A DNA stretch of 64,000 nt. It comes from Microbacterium sp. AG238. Lineage in GTDB: Bacteria > Actinomycetota > Actinomycetes > Actinomycetales > Microbacteriaceae. The stretch covers positions 1,674,001 through 1,738,000 of the forward strand of contig NZ_RAQC01000001.1 in the NCBI RefSeq assembly GCF_003610405.1, read 5' to 3'. Numbering within the stretch: position 1 is the first letter of the stretch; every line of letters begins with the position of its first letter. Of the stretch, positions 54,322-62,873 are shown one piece after another. The translations under genes were made by a program, and so were the position numbers. Below the pieces are notes generated by a model that saw only the letters and a program-made list of their open reading frames with translations, was not told where the DNA came from and did no database searches.

Positions 54322-55512
54322 GTGAGCGGGATTCGTACGGCGAGGATGCTGCTCGCGACGGTGTGCGCGGTCGCTGTGTCGACGATCTACGCCGCCCAGC
54401 CGATGCTCGCGCACATCGGCCGAGACGTCGGCATCGCGACATCCGAGTGGGGATGGGTGATCGCTGCCGGGCAGGTCGGCTACCTCATCGGGCTGATCGG
54501 CCTCGTGCCCCTCGGTGACGTGATCGATCGGCGGCGGCTCATCGCGCTCCACCTCGTTCTCTGCGCCGCCGGCACCCTGGTCACGGCATCGGCCACGGGG
54601 GCCGCGGTCCTGGTCGCCGGGCTCGCGGCGACGGGACTCTTCGCTGTCGTCGTCCAGACAGCCGTCGCCTTCGCCGCGGATCTCTCCGCTCCCGCCGAAC
54701 GCGGCCGTTCGCTCGGTGTCGTCACCTCCGGCGTGGTGGTGGGAATTCTCGGTGCCCGCGTCGTCGCCGGGATTCTGACCGATCTCTGGGGCTGGCGAGC
54801 CGTCTACCTCGCACTCGCAGCGATGCTCGTCGCGCTCGCGGTCGCCGTCCTCACCCGGTTACCGGCGGAAGCGCGAATGAGTCGCAGAACCTACGGTGCC
54901 GTGATCGGCTCGCTCGTCCGCATGTTCGCTGTACCGTTCTTCGTCTCACGTGGTGTGATCGCGTTCTTCCTCTTCGCGTCGTTCGGCACGCTCTGGAGCG
55001 GACTCGCCCTGCCCCTGGAGGCCGGACCCTGGCATCTGGACGCCACGCAGGTCGGGCTGTTCGGCATCGCCGGGCTGGCCGGCGCGCTCGGGGCAGCCCG
55101 GGCCGGCTGGTGGGCGGACAACGGCCGAGCGAGCCGCGTTACCGGGGCGGCGCTTGTCGTCCTGGCACTGTCGTGGATCGCGGCCGGTCAGGCCACATGG
55201 TCGATCTGGCTCGTGATCATCGGCGTCATCTTTCTGGACTTCGCCGTCCAGGCGGTTCACGTCAGCAACCAGTCGCTACTCACCGAGGCCTTCCCCGAAC
55301 GGACCAGCAGCGCGATCGGTGGCTACATGGTTTTCTACTCGCTCGGATCCGTCCTGGGCGCGACCGCTACGACCGCCGTCTATGCGGCGGCGGGGTGGGC
55401 GGGATGTGCGGTACTCGGCGCAAGCTTCGCGCTCTGCGGGCTGCTCACCTGGGCGCTCAGCCGGCCCATGGCGGAGCGGCCGGCGAAGCTCGATGCGCTA
55501 CCCGCAACCTGA
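54322..55512 (+). CDS. MFS transporter
   Basis: 396 aa, about 12 helices. GYLIGLIGLVPLGDVIDRRRLIAL matches the loop 2-3 signature (DRRR) of multidrug and sugar efflux types. The C-terminal loop has AGWWADNGRASR. GTG 54322 with GGAGAGGG 3 nt upstream. Paired with a divergent HxlR regulator, so an inducible drug/aldehyde efflux role is plausible. Substrate unknown. Confidence 0.88.
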   Translation: MSGIRTARMLLATVCAVAVSTIYAAQPMLAHIGRDVGIATSEWGWVIAAGQVGYLIGLIGLVPLGDVIDRRRLIALHLVLCAAGTLVTASATGAAVLVAGLAATGLFAVVVQTAVAFAADLSAPAERGRSLGVVTSGVVVGILGARVVAGILTDLWGWRAVYLALAAMLVALAVAVLTRLPAEARMSRRTYGAVIGSLVRMFAVPFFVSRGVIAFFLFASFGTLWSGLALPLEAGPWHLDATQVGLFGIAGLAGALGAARAGWWADNGRASRVTGAALVVLALSWIAAGQATWSIWLVIIGVIFLDFAVQAVHVSNQSLLTEAFPERTSSAIGGYMVFYSLGSVLGATATTAVYAAAGWAGCAVLGASFALCGLLTWALSRPMAERPAKLDALPAT

Positions 55513-55545
55513 CGACGAGCGCTCGATGCCCTCACGAAGGACCGG

Positions 55546-56241
55546 CTACGCCACCGGATCGAGCAGCGTCGGGTCGGCGGGATCGACCGTGCGGGAGTTG
55601 CTGACCTTGCGGTCGACGACGTGCTCGCGGATCGTCGAGGCGACCTGACCGGACGTGTGCTCGAGCATCGCCAGCGTCTCCGCCTTGCGGTCGCCGGTGA
55701 GTTTCTCGGGCGTCAGCCAGGCATCCCACGTGTCCGGCGTCAGGAAGGCCGGCATCCGGTCGTGCACCTGTCCGCTCGCGTCCCGCGCCTCGCGGGTGAT
55801 GACGACGAAGCAACGCGTCTTCTCGCCGGTCGGCAGTTCCATCGACCAGGTGAGCCCGGCAGCCGAGAGCAAGCGGTCGCCGTGGAGGAAGTGCGGGGTC
55901 TTCGGGGTCTTCTCACCGGTCCACTCGAAGTAGCCCCGCATCGGAACGATGCATCGAGCCGCGCTGAATGCCGGCGCCCAGAATCCCTGGGCCAGCTTCT
56001 CCATCCGCGCGTTGATGATCGGACCGCCCCGCGGGCGATTCACCGGCTTCTGCCAGTCCCAGCGCACGAGCTCCAGGACCCGCCCTTCGCCCCGGTCGCG
56101 GACGATTGGAGCATCCTCGGTCGGCGCGATCGAGTACGCACCGGCCCACGACTTCACCCAGTCCTCGGGGTCGCCGCCCTCGGCGACGTACTCCCGGATC
56201 AGCTCGTCCGTCTTGGCGTCGTTCGCGAATCGCCCGCACAT
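55546..56241 (-). CDS. SRAP protein (YedK/HMCES), SOS response-associated
   Basis: 231 aa. The catalytic Cys2 after Met removal (MCGRFANDAK) forms thiazolidine crosslinks with abasic sites in single-stranded DNA. Conserved INARMEKLAQ, CIVPMRGYFEWTG and MPAFLTPDTWDAWL are present. ATG 56241 has TAGGGT ending 7 nt upstream, so it is likely leaderless. No LexA box is visible nearby. Confidence 0.95.
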   Translation of the reverse strand: MCGRFANDAKTDELIREYVAEGGDPEDWVKSWAGAYSIAPTEDAPIVRDRGEGRVLELVRWDWQKPVNRPRGGPIINARMEKLAQGFWAPAFSAARCIVPMRGYFEWTGEKTPKTPHFLHGDRLLSAAGLTWSMELPTGEKTRCFVVITREARDASGQVHDRMPAFLTPDTWDAWLTPEKLTGDRKAETLAMLEHTSGQVASTIREHVVDRKVSNSRTVDPADPTLLDPVA

Positions 56242-56316
56242 GTGAGTGACCCTACGGCGCGGGGTGACCGGCGTCGAGCAGATGCCTCCTCACCCGGGAC
56301 ACTGAGGCGCCCGGGC

Positions 56317-56454
56317 TCAGGCCGGCTCGGTGACCCGAACGAGTCCGCAGTTCAGGCACGACCACGCCACGAGGAACGCTTCGTCGTCGAGGATCTCGAA
56401 GCGCAGCGGATCGCCGCAGGTCGGGCAGACCCACGGAGCCGGCTGCACGCTCAC
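56317..56454 (-). CDS. 45-aa zinc-ribbon protein
   Basis: A short frame with GTG 56454 encodes VSVQPAPWVCPTCGDPL and a second CLNCGLVRV pair, so two CxxC motifs 22 residues apart can hold one Zn. No N-terminal signal. It lies 75 bp upstream of the SRAP start on the same strand, so both may share a transcript. Possibly a DNA/RNA-binding accessory protein. Coding is supported by the intact paired CxxC, not by similarity. Confidence 0.65.
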   Translation of the reverse strand: MSVQPAPWVCPTCGDPLRFEILDDEAFLVAWSCLNCGLVRVTEPA

Positions 56455-56516
56455 GCAGCATCCCGATCGGTCACCCGCCGAGCCTAAACGCCGCATCGCA
56501 CCCGCGGGCGAAAGGG

Positions 56517-56792
56517 TCAGGTTCGGCCGAGCGTCTTCTCGAGCTTGCGCCTACGCCGGTGAAGCCGACCGAAGGCGAGCCCATGCTTCAGCTGCATCCT
56601 CCCCAGGTCTTGCAGCGACGGGAGGCCGCGGCTTGCGAGGGCGTCGTCGATGACCGACGGATCTTGACCGTCAAGCTGCTCGATCAGGGAATTCGCCTGC
56701 CGCACTTCCTCTGAGGACAGCGGGTGGTCGGCAATACCGCGAAGGACCTGGTCGAGCTCTCGCTCACGCTCGGCACGGGTCTTGCGGAACAT
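56517..56792 (-). CDS. Small helical protein, unknown
   Basis: 91 aa, highly charged: an N-terminal Arg/Glu helix (KTRAERERELDQVLRGI), LSSEEVRQANSLIEQLDGQDP, and a basic end (GRLHRRRRKLEKTLGRT). Sits between DUF72 and the zinc-ribbon gene on the same strand. Family not recognised; alpha-helical DNA- or ribosome-associated proteins have similar composition. Confidence 0.6.
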   Translation of the reverse strand: MFRKTRAERERELDQVLRGIADHPLSSEEVRQANSLIEQLDGQDPSVIDDALASRGLPSLQDLGRMQLKHGLAFGRLHRRRRKLEKTLGRT

Positions 56793-56836
56793 CCGGTCAC
56801 TCTAATTCACCGAAATGAGCGCGGTGATCTCGTACG

Positions 56837-57718
56837 TCAGCCACGCATGAACGCCGCATCGAGCCGCTGCGCGAGCACGACGGCGTCGTGCGGCGCCCTC
56901 CCCCGCGCGTCGTTGTCGAAGTACACCCACACATCGCGCGGACGGCCATCGGATGCCGCTGACCCGTCGGCCCATCCCCGGATGCGGTCCGCCCACTCCT
57001 CGAGCTCCGCGTCGGAGTACCCGCTCGCGTAGAGGTCGGTCGCGCCGTGCAGCCGGACGTACACGTGCCCGGCAGTCGTGACCTCCTCGAACCGGGGAAA
57101 GCGTCCAGCGGTGTCGGCCACCACGAGGGCGGTGTCGTGCGCACGCAGCAGCACGAGCGCGGCATCCGATCCGAACCCTGCCGATCTCGGCTCGAGAGCG
57201 TGCCGGATCGGCCGGTCGTCCTCGATCTCGAGCCACGCCCGCCCGTCGAGGCGTTCGTCGTGCCGCTCGGCGAGCGCGAGCGCCTCGCCCGTCGTCCGCG
57301 GCAGAAGGGCGAGGAACTCCTCGAGCACGGCGGCGTCGAACTCCTCCCGCTCGGGCAGCTGCCAGAGCACCGGGCCGAGTTGCCGCCCGAGCGCGAGCAC
57401 ACCCGACGCGAAGAAGTTCGCCAGCGCCGTCTCGACTCCGCGCAGGCGCAGCATGTGCGTGACATAGCGCGAGCCCTTCACGGCGAAGACGAACGATTCG
57501 GGCACCTCGCTCCGCCACCGGTGATAGCTCGACGGGCGCTGCAGCGAATAGAAGGATCCGTTCAGCTCGGCCGTCGACATCCGCTCCCCCACGTATGCGA
57601 GCTCGCGCCGCTGGGCGAGTCCCGTGGGGTAGAAGTCGCCGCGCCATCCGGCGTACCGCCACCCGGAGATGCCGACGCGAACGCGGCCCGGATCCGCAGG
57701 GGCTGCAAACGCGTTCAT
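56837..57718 (-). CDS. DUF72-family protein
   Basis: 293 aa. DUF72 TIM-barrel signatures: VRVGISGWRYAGWRGDFYPTG, TAELNGSFYSLQRPSSYHRW, FVFAVKGSRYVTHMLRL and YVRLHGATDLYASGYSDAEL. ATG 57718 fits the family start (an upstream in-frame ATG at 57787 is less likely). Function is unknown; DUF72 is related to sugar isomerase/endonuclease IV folds. Close to SRAP, a DNA-repair gene, but linkage is not evidence. Confidence 0.88.
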   Translation of the reverse strand: MNAFAAPADPGRVRVGISGWRYAGWRGDFYPTGLAQRRELAYVGERMSTAELNGSFYSLQRPSSYHRWRSEVPESFVFAVKGSRYVTHMLRLRGVETALANFFASGVLALGRQLGPVLWQLPEREEFDAAVLEEFLALLPRTTGEALALAERHDERLDGRAWLEIEDDRPIRHALEPRSAGFGSDAALVLLRAHDTALVVADTAGRFPRFEEVTTAGHVYVRLHGATDLYASGYSDAELEEWADRIRGWADGSAASDGRPRDVWVYFDNDARGRAPHDAVVLAQRLDAAFMRG

Positions 57719-57857
57719 GGTTCGGTAGTCTCCGCGCGTCAACGCAAGCGTGAAAGGGGGTTGCCCTCGCCGCGGCATCCGGAACATCGGCGCGTATCCG
57801 CACAGCCGCGCACCCTAGGATTCGACGGACGCACCGGGCACCACAGGGGGAGTAACG

Positions 57858-59015
57858 ATGGCCGCAACGCGACGTTCGAACGCGCGGCGACAGCGCAAAC
57901 GCCGGGTGATCGGTATCAGCGCGGCTCTCACCGGAGTCCTGCTCGTCGCCGCGGCCGGCGGCTGGTTCGCGGTCGACGCGATGCAGCGCGCGAGCATGCT
58001 CCCCGAGCCGGCGGTATCCGCGGGCACCCCCACCCCCGAAGCCGACACCCCGACGCCCGAACCGCTGACGCCGGCGGAACAGCTCATCGCCGATGCGAAC
58101 GACCCGAACGCATGCGCCGTGTCGTTCACCGGCGACGCGATCGATATCGCCCCGGAGCTCGAGACGCAAGGGAAGCCCTACGCCTCGCTGCCGATCCCCG
58201 CGCGCGAGGGCATGGTGTTCGCCGGCTGGTACGACACAGCCGAGGATGCCGCGGCGCTGGCGATCCCGGGTCGGCTCAACGGCGCGGATGCCGTCACCTG
58301 CGACGGCCAGCAGCGCACGGTGCACGCCGCGTGGATGAACGCGGCCGACAACGCCGCCGCGAAGACGCGCATCCCGATCCTGATGTACCACCAGTTCACG
58401 ACGAAGCCGGAGGGCGAGTCGGGCTGGCTCCGCGGCAACTACGCCTATGTCGGCGACTGGGAATCACACCTGAAGTACATCTCCGAGCAGCAGTTCTACC
58501 TGCCCACCTGGCCGGAGCTGAGCGCGTTCATCGACGGCGAGCTCTTCCTCCCCGATCACTCGGTCATCATCACCGACGACGACGCCGACCCGTCGTGGCT
58601 CGAGCTCGCCGTGCCACTGGTGGAGAAGTACCGCGTGATGACGACATCCTTCGTCATCACGATCAACGGCGCCGGACCCGAACTCACGCCGTACGTGCTC
58701 AAGCGCTCGCACACGCACGACATGCACTCCGCAGGCGCGGACGGGCGCGGACGCATCGTGAACTGGACGCACGACGAGATCGTCACCGATCTGGAGACCT
58801 CCGCGAGCGTGCTCGGCGGCACGAAAGAGGTGATCGCGTACCCGTTCGGCCACTACAACGACGCCGCGAAGCAGGCGGTCGCCGACGCGGGCTTCGAGAT
58901 GGCACGCACGATCGAGCCCGGCTACGTCTCGATCGGAAGCGACAAGCTGGCCCTGCCCGTCGTCCGCGTCAACTACGGCATGACCGTGGATGACATCAAG
59001 AAGTCCATCGGGTGA
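57858..59015 (+). CDS. Exported polysaccharide deacetylase-like protein
   Basis: 385 aa. Basic start, one N-terminal helix (about 17-42), a Thr/Pro/Glu linker, an InlB/Listeria-Bacteroides-type beta-repeat (MVFAGWYDTAEDAAALAIPG), then a NodB-homology domain from about 165. The metal triad differs from the usual motif: TDDDA (about 238) replaces TFDDG, and HTHDMH (about 284) is the second motif; AYPFGHYN is normal. Possibly an N-acetylglucosamine deacetylase of peptidoglycan or teichoic acid. TAGGAT at about 57816 with GGGGGAG RBS. Confidence 0.85.
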   Translation: MAATRRSNARRQRKRRVIGISAALTGVLLVAAAGGWFAVDAMQRASMLPEPAVSAGTPTPEADTPTPEPLTPAEQLIADANDPNACAVSFTGDAIDIAPELETQGKPYASLPIPAREGMVFAGWYDTAEDAAALAIPGRLNGADAVTCDGQQRTVHAAWMNAADNAAAKTRIPILMYHQFTTKPEGESGWLRGNYAYVGDWESHLKYISEQQFYLPTWPELSAFIDGELFLPDHSVIITDDDADPSWLELAVPLVEKYRVMTTSFVITINGAGPELTPYVLKRSHTHDMHSAGADGRGRIVNWTHDEIVTDLETSASVLGGTKEVIAYPFGHYNDAAKQAVADAGFEMARTIEPGYVSIGSDKLALPVVRVNYGMTVDDIKKSIG

Positions 59016-59045
59016 ATCTCAGGAGATATCCAAAGGGTCAACCAC

Positions 59046-59073
59046 TTGTACGCATATGAATCCTCAGTACTGT
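59046..59073 (+). promoter_or_regulatory. Possible promoter for the GT2-GtrA gene
   Basis: TTGTAC and TACTGT separated by 16 bp in a locally AT-rich stretch (59016-59105) that is unlike its GC-rich surroundings, about 40 bp before ATG 59111. Confidence 0.5.
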
Positions 59074-59110
59074 GTGAATTCCCCCGTCCGTTTTCACTTG
59101 CGAGCGTTCC

Positions 59111-60238
59111 ATGGATCTGACGATCGTCGTCCCGACCTTCAACGAAGGCCCGAACGTGGTGGAGCTGCTCCGACGGATCGGTGACGCGGTCGACGACCGG
59201 ATGATCGAGGTCGTCTTCGTCGACGACTCGACGGACGACACCCCCGCGATCATCGAGCGGGCCGCGAGAGCGGCCGACTTCCCGGTGCGACTGATCCACC
59301 GCGACGAGCCGGTCGCGGGACTCGGCGGGGCGGTGGTCGAAGGCATACGCGCCGCGAACTCGTCGTGGTGTCTCGTGATGGACGGCGATCTGCAGCATCC
59401 ACCCGAGGACATCCCCCGGCTGCTCGCACGCGCCGACCGCGGAGACGTGGATGTCGTCGTCGCCTCGCGCTACATCGCCGGCGGCGACTCGAAGGGGCTG
59501 GCCGATGCGACGCGCACGACCGTCTCACGCGCGTCGACGCTGCTCACCAAGGCGATGTTCCCCCGCAAGCTCGGCGAATGCAGCGACCCGATGACTGGAT
59601 TCTTCCTGGTCAACCGCGACACGATCGACGTCGACGCTCTGCGGCCGCGCGGTTTCAAGATCCTGCTCGAGATCCTGGCGCGCCGTCACATGCGGGTCGC
59701 CGAGGTGCCGTTCGCCTTCGCACCGCGTTACGCCGGTTCGTCGAAGGCGACCTTCACACAGGGCATCCGGTTCCTCACCCAGCTGCTGATGCTCCGCTTC
59801 GGACGGATGTCGGCGTTCGCCCTGGTCGGCGGCGTCGGCGCCATCGCGAACCTGGTGATCATGTGGGGTCTGATCCGGCTCGGAATGGACTACCTGCCGG
59901 CATCCATCATCGCGAGCGAGATCACGATCATCGGCAACTTCCTGTTGCTCGAATACCTCGTCTTCTCCGACATGCGGTCGGAATCCGGAAGCATGACGCA
60001 ACGGTTCGTGAAATCGTTCGCGTTCAACAACGCCGAGGCCATCATCCGGATCCCGGTGCTCTGGATGCTCGTCGAGAACGCACACATCCCGAGCGTCATC
60101 GCTGCCGGCCTGACGCTCATCGCGGCGTTCGTGGTGCGCTTCGTCTTCCACGCGCTCGTCGTCTACGCACCCAAGAAGCAGCGCGTCGCAGCGGTGCTCG
60201 ACGCGGCTCCCGAGCGCGCCCGAGCCGCCGAGTACTGA
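59111..60238 (+). CDS. Fusion of GT2 glycosyltransferase and GtrA-like membrane domain
   Basis: 375 aa. Residues 1-225 are a dolichol-phosphate-mannose-synthase-like GT2 (IVVPTFNEGPNVVELL, DDSTDDTP, VMDGDLQHPPED with the DxD-like site, CSDPMTGFFLVNR). Residues about 235-355 are a GtrA-type four-helix domain (FALVGGVGAIANLVIMWGLI, EITIIGNFLLLEYLVF). Likely makes a polyprenyl-phosphate sugar and helps flip it across the membrane. Adjacent to a polysaccharide deacetylase gene, fitting envelope glycan work. Confidence 0.92.
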   Translation: MDLTIVVPTFNEGPNVVELLRRIGDAVDDRMIEVVFVDDSTDDTPAIIERAARAADFPVRLIHRDEPVAGLGGAVVEGIRAANSSWCLVMDGDLQHPPEDIPRLLARADRGDVDVVVASRYIAGGDSKGLADATRTTVSRASTLLTKAMFPRKLGECSDPMTGFFLVNRDTIDVDALRPRGFKILLEILARRHMRVAEVPFAFAPRYAGSSKATFTQGIRFLTQLLMLRFGRMSAFALVGGVGAIANLVIMWGLIRLGMDYLPASIIASEITIIGNFLLLEYLVFSDMRSESGSMTQRFVKSFAFNNAEAIIRIPVLWMLVENAHIPSVIAAGLTLIAAFVVRFVFHALVVYAPKKQRVAAVLDAAPERARAAEY

Positions 60239-60261
60239 GGCGCGGGCTTCCGCGCCGAGAG

Positions 60262-60302
60262 CGCACCGCCTCGTCGAGAGTGCTCGGGAGGCGGTGCGTT
60301 TT
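60262..60302 (+). terminator. Rho-independent terminator after the GT2-GtrA gene
   Basis: Perfect 11-bp stem CGCACCGCCTC (60262-60272) with GAGGCGGTGCG (60288-60298), 15-nt loop, then TTTT. Confidence 0.88.
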
Positions 60303-60373
60303 CGCGTGATCGGTACGCACTGGGCGGGATCGGGGTCGGGCCCGGTCCTCCGTCGCGGACGTACGCTGGAGGT

Positions 60374-60634
60374 ATGACCGCTTCCACCGACACGATCACG
60401 ATGTTCGGCGCCGACTGGTGCCGCGACTGCCGCCGCACGAAGGCGCAGCTCGACGAGCTCGGCGTCGACTACACCTACATCGACCTCGAGGCGGAGCCGG
60501 CTGCAGCCGACGTCGCGCGCGAGATCTCGGGTCGCACCCAGATCCCCGTCGTGGTCTACCCCGACGCGACACATCACGTCGAGCCGAGCAACGACGACGT
60601 GGCAACGAAGCTGCGCGAGCTCTCGCTCATCTGA
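60374..60634 (+). CDS. Mycoredoxin/glutaredoxin-like protein
   Basis: 86 aa thioredoxin fold with active-site CxxC in WCRDC (C16/C19), the cis-Pro in TQIPVVVYPD and Glu-rich helix. Actinobacteria use such mycoredoxins with mycothiol to reduce mixed disulfides. ATG 60374 has TACGCT ending exactly 6 nt upstream, and GGAGG within the same span, so either leaderless or normal initiation is possible. Confidence 0.92.
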   Translation: MTASTDTITMFGADWCRDCRRTKAQLDELGVDYTYIDLEAEPAAADVAREISGRTQIPVVVYPDATHHVEPSNDDVATKLRELSLI

Positions 60635-60660
60635 CCTGGGCGCGTGCCGCGCGCGTGCTG

Positions 60661-60752
60661 CGTGCGCGGATGCAAGGGATCCGGGCCGACACCCCGTGAC
60701 GGATGCCGCACCGGCGGCGTTTCGCAGCCGAACCCTTGCATCGCGGCTCCAG
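60661..60752. repeat. REP-like repeat, copy A
   Basis: 92 bp, matching copy B (60823-60914) at 87 positions. Inverted arms start TGCAAGGG and end CCCTTGCA, with inner CCGACACCCC. It can fold into a long imperfect hairpin. Lies just after the mycoredoxin gene. Confidence 0.93.
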
Positions 60753-60822
60753 GCCAACGGCATCCGAGGGCTCGGAGACGTCGGGGAGGTTCCGAGCCTC
60801 CGACGCCGGGCAGCCTCGGGGC

Positions 60823-60914
60823 CGTGCGCGGATGCAAGGGATCCGGGCCGACACCCCGTCACTGATGCCGTACCGGCGGGGTGTCGCAGCCGAACCCTTG
60901 CATCGCGGCTCCAG
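60823..60914. repeat. REP-like repeat, copy B
   Basis: 92 bp, five substitutions from copy A. Here the inner arms CCGACACCCC and GGGGTGTCG pair better than in copy A. A third, diverged copy lies at 18.3 kb. With copy A it fills most of the 503-bp gap before the helicase gene. Confidence 0.93.
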
Positions 60915-60966
60915 CGGGCACGCGGTCGCCGCGAGGGGGCCGAACCGACCGCCGGGCCTGCACTGG

Positions 60967-61137
60967 TAGACTGGTCGAACTTGTGGCGCGCTCGCGCCGC
61001 ACGCGTCGTAGAACGCCTTCCGCCCACCGGGTCACGACCGGCATCCCGCGGACTCTTTCGTACGGCGACCCCGCATGCGCACCCGCATCCGGGCCACCGA
61101 TCAGGGCGCCGACGTGCGCCCGGAGACACACTCCCTC
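60967..61137 (+). promoter_or_regulatory. Helicase promoter -10 and long 5' leader
   Basis: TAGACT at 60967-60972 is the best -10 in the gap; transcription from it would give a leader of about 155 nt. The leader includes a GGCGCG-CTC-GCGCC hairpin near 60985. The -35 region is poor. Long structured leaders are typical of cold-induced DEAD-box and cold-shock genes, so post-transcriptional control is plausible. Confidence 0.4.
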
Positions 61138-62736
61138 ATGACTGACACCACTTTCCGCACGCTCGGCGTGCCCGCTCCCCTCGTCGAAGCCCTCGCGAAG
61201 GACGGCAAGACCACCGCCTTCCCGATCCAGGTCGACACCCTGCCCGACACCCTCGCCGGGCGCGACGTGCTCGGCCGCGGCAAGACCGGCTCGGGCAAGA
61301 CCCTCGCCTTCTCGATCCCGATGGCCGCGCGCCTCGGCGGCGAGCTGGCCGGCGGCAGCCGCCGCGCCGCCCGCATCCTGGGCCTCGTCCTCGCCCCGAC
61401 CCGCGAACTGGCGACGCAGATCAACGCGACCCTCGAGCCCCTCGCGGCTGCCTACGGCATGAAGACGACCACCATCTTCGGAGGCGTCAACCAGAACCGT
61501 CAGGTTCAGGCCCTCAACGCTGGCGTCGACATCGTCGTCGCCTGCCCCGGTCGCCTCGAAGACCTGCTGCAGCAGCGCCACCTGACCCTCGACTCCGTCG
61601 AGATCACCGTCATCGACGAGGCCGACCACATGGCCGACCTCGGCTTCCTCCCCGCTGTCACGCGCATCCTCGACAAGACGCCGCGCGACGGACAGCGGAT
61701 GCTGTTCAGCGCGACCCTCGACAACGGCGTGGACAAGCTCGTCAAGCGCTTCCTGCAGAACGAGGTGCTGCACTCGGTCGACGAGGCGCACTCCCCGGTC
61801 GCGGCGATGACGCACCACGTGTTCCACCTCGCCGGCGCCGAGGAGAAGAAGGATGTCGTCAAGGCGCTCGCCTCGGGCATGGGCCGCCGCATCCTCTTCA
61901 CCCGCACCAAGCACGCGGCGAAGAAGCTCGCCAAGCAGCTGACCTCGCAGGGCATCCCCTCGGTGGACCTGCACGGCAACCTCTCGCAGCCGCAGCGCGA
62001 CCGCAACCTGGCCGCGTTCTCGTCGGGCACCGCGAAGGTTCTCGTCGCGACGGATGTCGCCGCCCGCGGCGTACACGTCGACGACGTCGAGCTCGTCGTG
62101 CACGTCGACCCGCCCATGGAGCACAAGGCGTACCTGCACCGCTCGGGCCGCACCGCGCGCGCGGGCGCCGAGGGCGCCGTCGTCACTCTCGTGATGCCGG
62201 GCCAGGAGCGCGACGTCAAGGATCTGCTCCGCAAGGCCGCCATCGCCGTCACCCCGACCTCGGTCACCGCAGAGTCGCCCGAGGTCACCGCTCTCGTCGG
62301 CAAGGTCGCGCCCTACGTGACCCCCGCGCCGGTCGAGGTCGCGCCCCGTGGCACGAGCCAGGGCGCCAACGCCCAGCGCAAGCGCGCTGCACGTGACGCT
62401 CGCGACGGCGGTGCGTCGAACGGTGGCGGCCGCTCCAGCGGCGGACGCGGTCGCGGCGGACGGGGCCAGGGCCAGGGTGCTGCCGGTGGCCGCGACGGGC
62501 AGGCTGCACGCTCGGGCGGTCAGCGCGACCAGCAGCCGAGCCGCGGCGGACAGCAGTCCTCGCGCGGCGGCCAGAGCGCCGACCGCGCACCCCGCGAGAC
62601 GCGCGATGCCGCCCCCGCGGGCAACCCGCGCCGCACCGGCCGCCGTGCATCCTCGAACGGTGCTGCCTCAGGCGGCAAGCTCATGGTGGGCTCGGTCGTC
62701 CGCCAAAACAGCGCCGGACGCCGCAGCGGTCGCTGA
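61138..62736 (+). CDS. DEAD-box RNA helicase
   Basis: 532 aa. Q-motif, GKTGSGKT (Walker A), APTRELA, VIDEADHM (DEAD), FSAT and the HRSGRTARAG motif VI all present. The core (about 1-385) is followed by a low-complexity Arg/Gly/Ser/Gln tail (GRGRGGRGQGQ) that should bind RNA. ATG 61138 follows the family start MTDTTFRTLGVP. Roles in mRNA decay or ribosome biogenesis are typical; RhlE/CshA group. Confidence 0.95.
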   Translation: MTDTTFRTLGVPAPLVEALAKDGKTTAFPIQVDTLPDTLAGRDVLGRGKTGSGKTLAFSIPMAARLGGELAGGSRRAARILGLVLAPTRELATQINATLEPLAAAYGMKTTTIFGGVNQNRQVQALNAGVDIVVACPGRLEDLLQQRHLTLDSVEITVIDEADHMADLGFLPAVTRILDKTPRDGQRMLFSATLDNGVDKLVKRFLQNEVLHSVDEAHSPVAAMTHHVFHLAGAEEKKDVVKALASGMGRRILFTRTKHAAKKLAKQLTSQGIPSVDLHGNLSQPQRDRNLAAFSSGTAKVLVATDVAARGVHVDDVELVVHVDPPMEHKAYLHRSGRTARAGAEGAVVTLVMPGQERDVKDLLRKAAIAVTPTSVTAESPEVTALVGKVAPYVTPAPVEVAPRGTSQGANAQRKRAARDARDGGASNGGGRSSGGRGRGGRGQGQGAAGGRDGQAARSGGQRDQQPSRGGQQSSRGGQSADRAPRETRDAAPAGNPRRTGRRASSNGAASGGKLMVGSVVRQNSAGRRSGR

Positions 62737-62805
62737 CCCGCAGCATCCGGCACACGCGCACTGCTCGCTGGGGCCTACCACCGAGAGCGCACGCTCGCCG
62801 CGAAG

Positions 62806-62844
62806 ACGCACCCTCGACCGTACGTTCTCGCGGCGGGGGTGCGT
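62806..62844. terminator. Possible terminator between convergent genes
   Basis: ACGCACCC (62806-62813) can pair with GGGTGCGT (62837-62844). An alternative hairpin, CGCCGCGA with TCGCGGCG, overlaps the same loop. It lies between the helicase stop at 62736 and the deaminase stop at 62874. No T-tract. Confidence 0.4.
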
Positions 62845-62873
62845 GCTCGGCGCGGGCGGCGCCCCAGCGGGCG

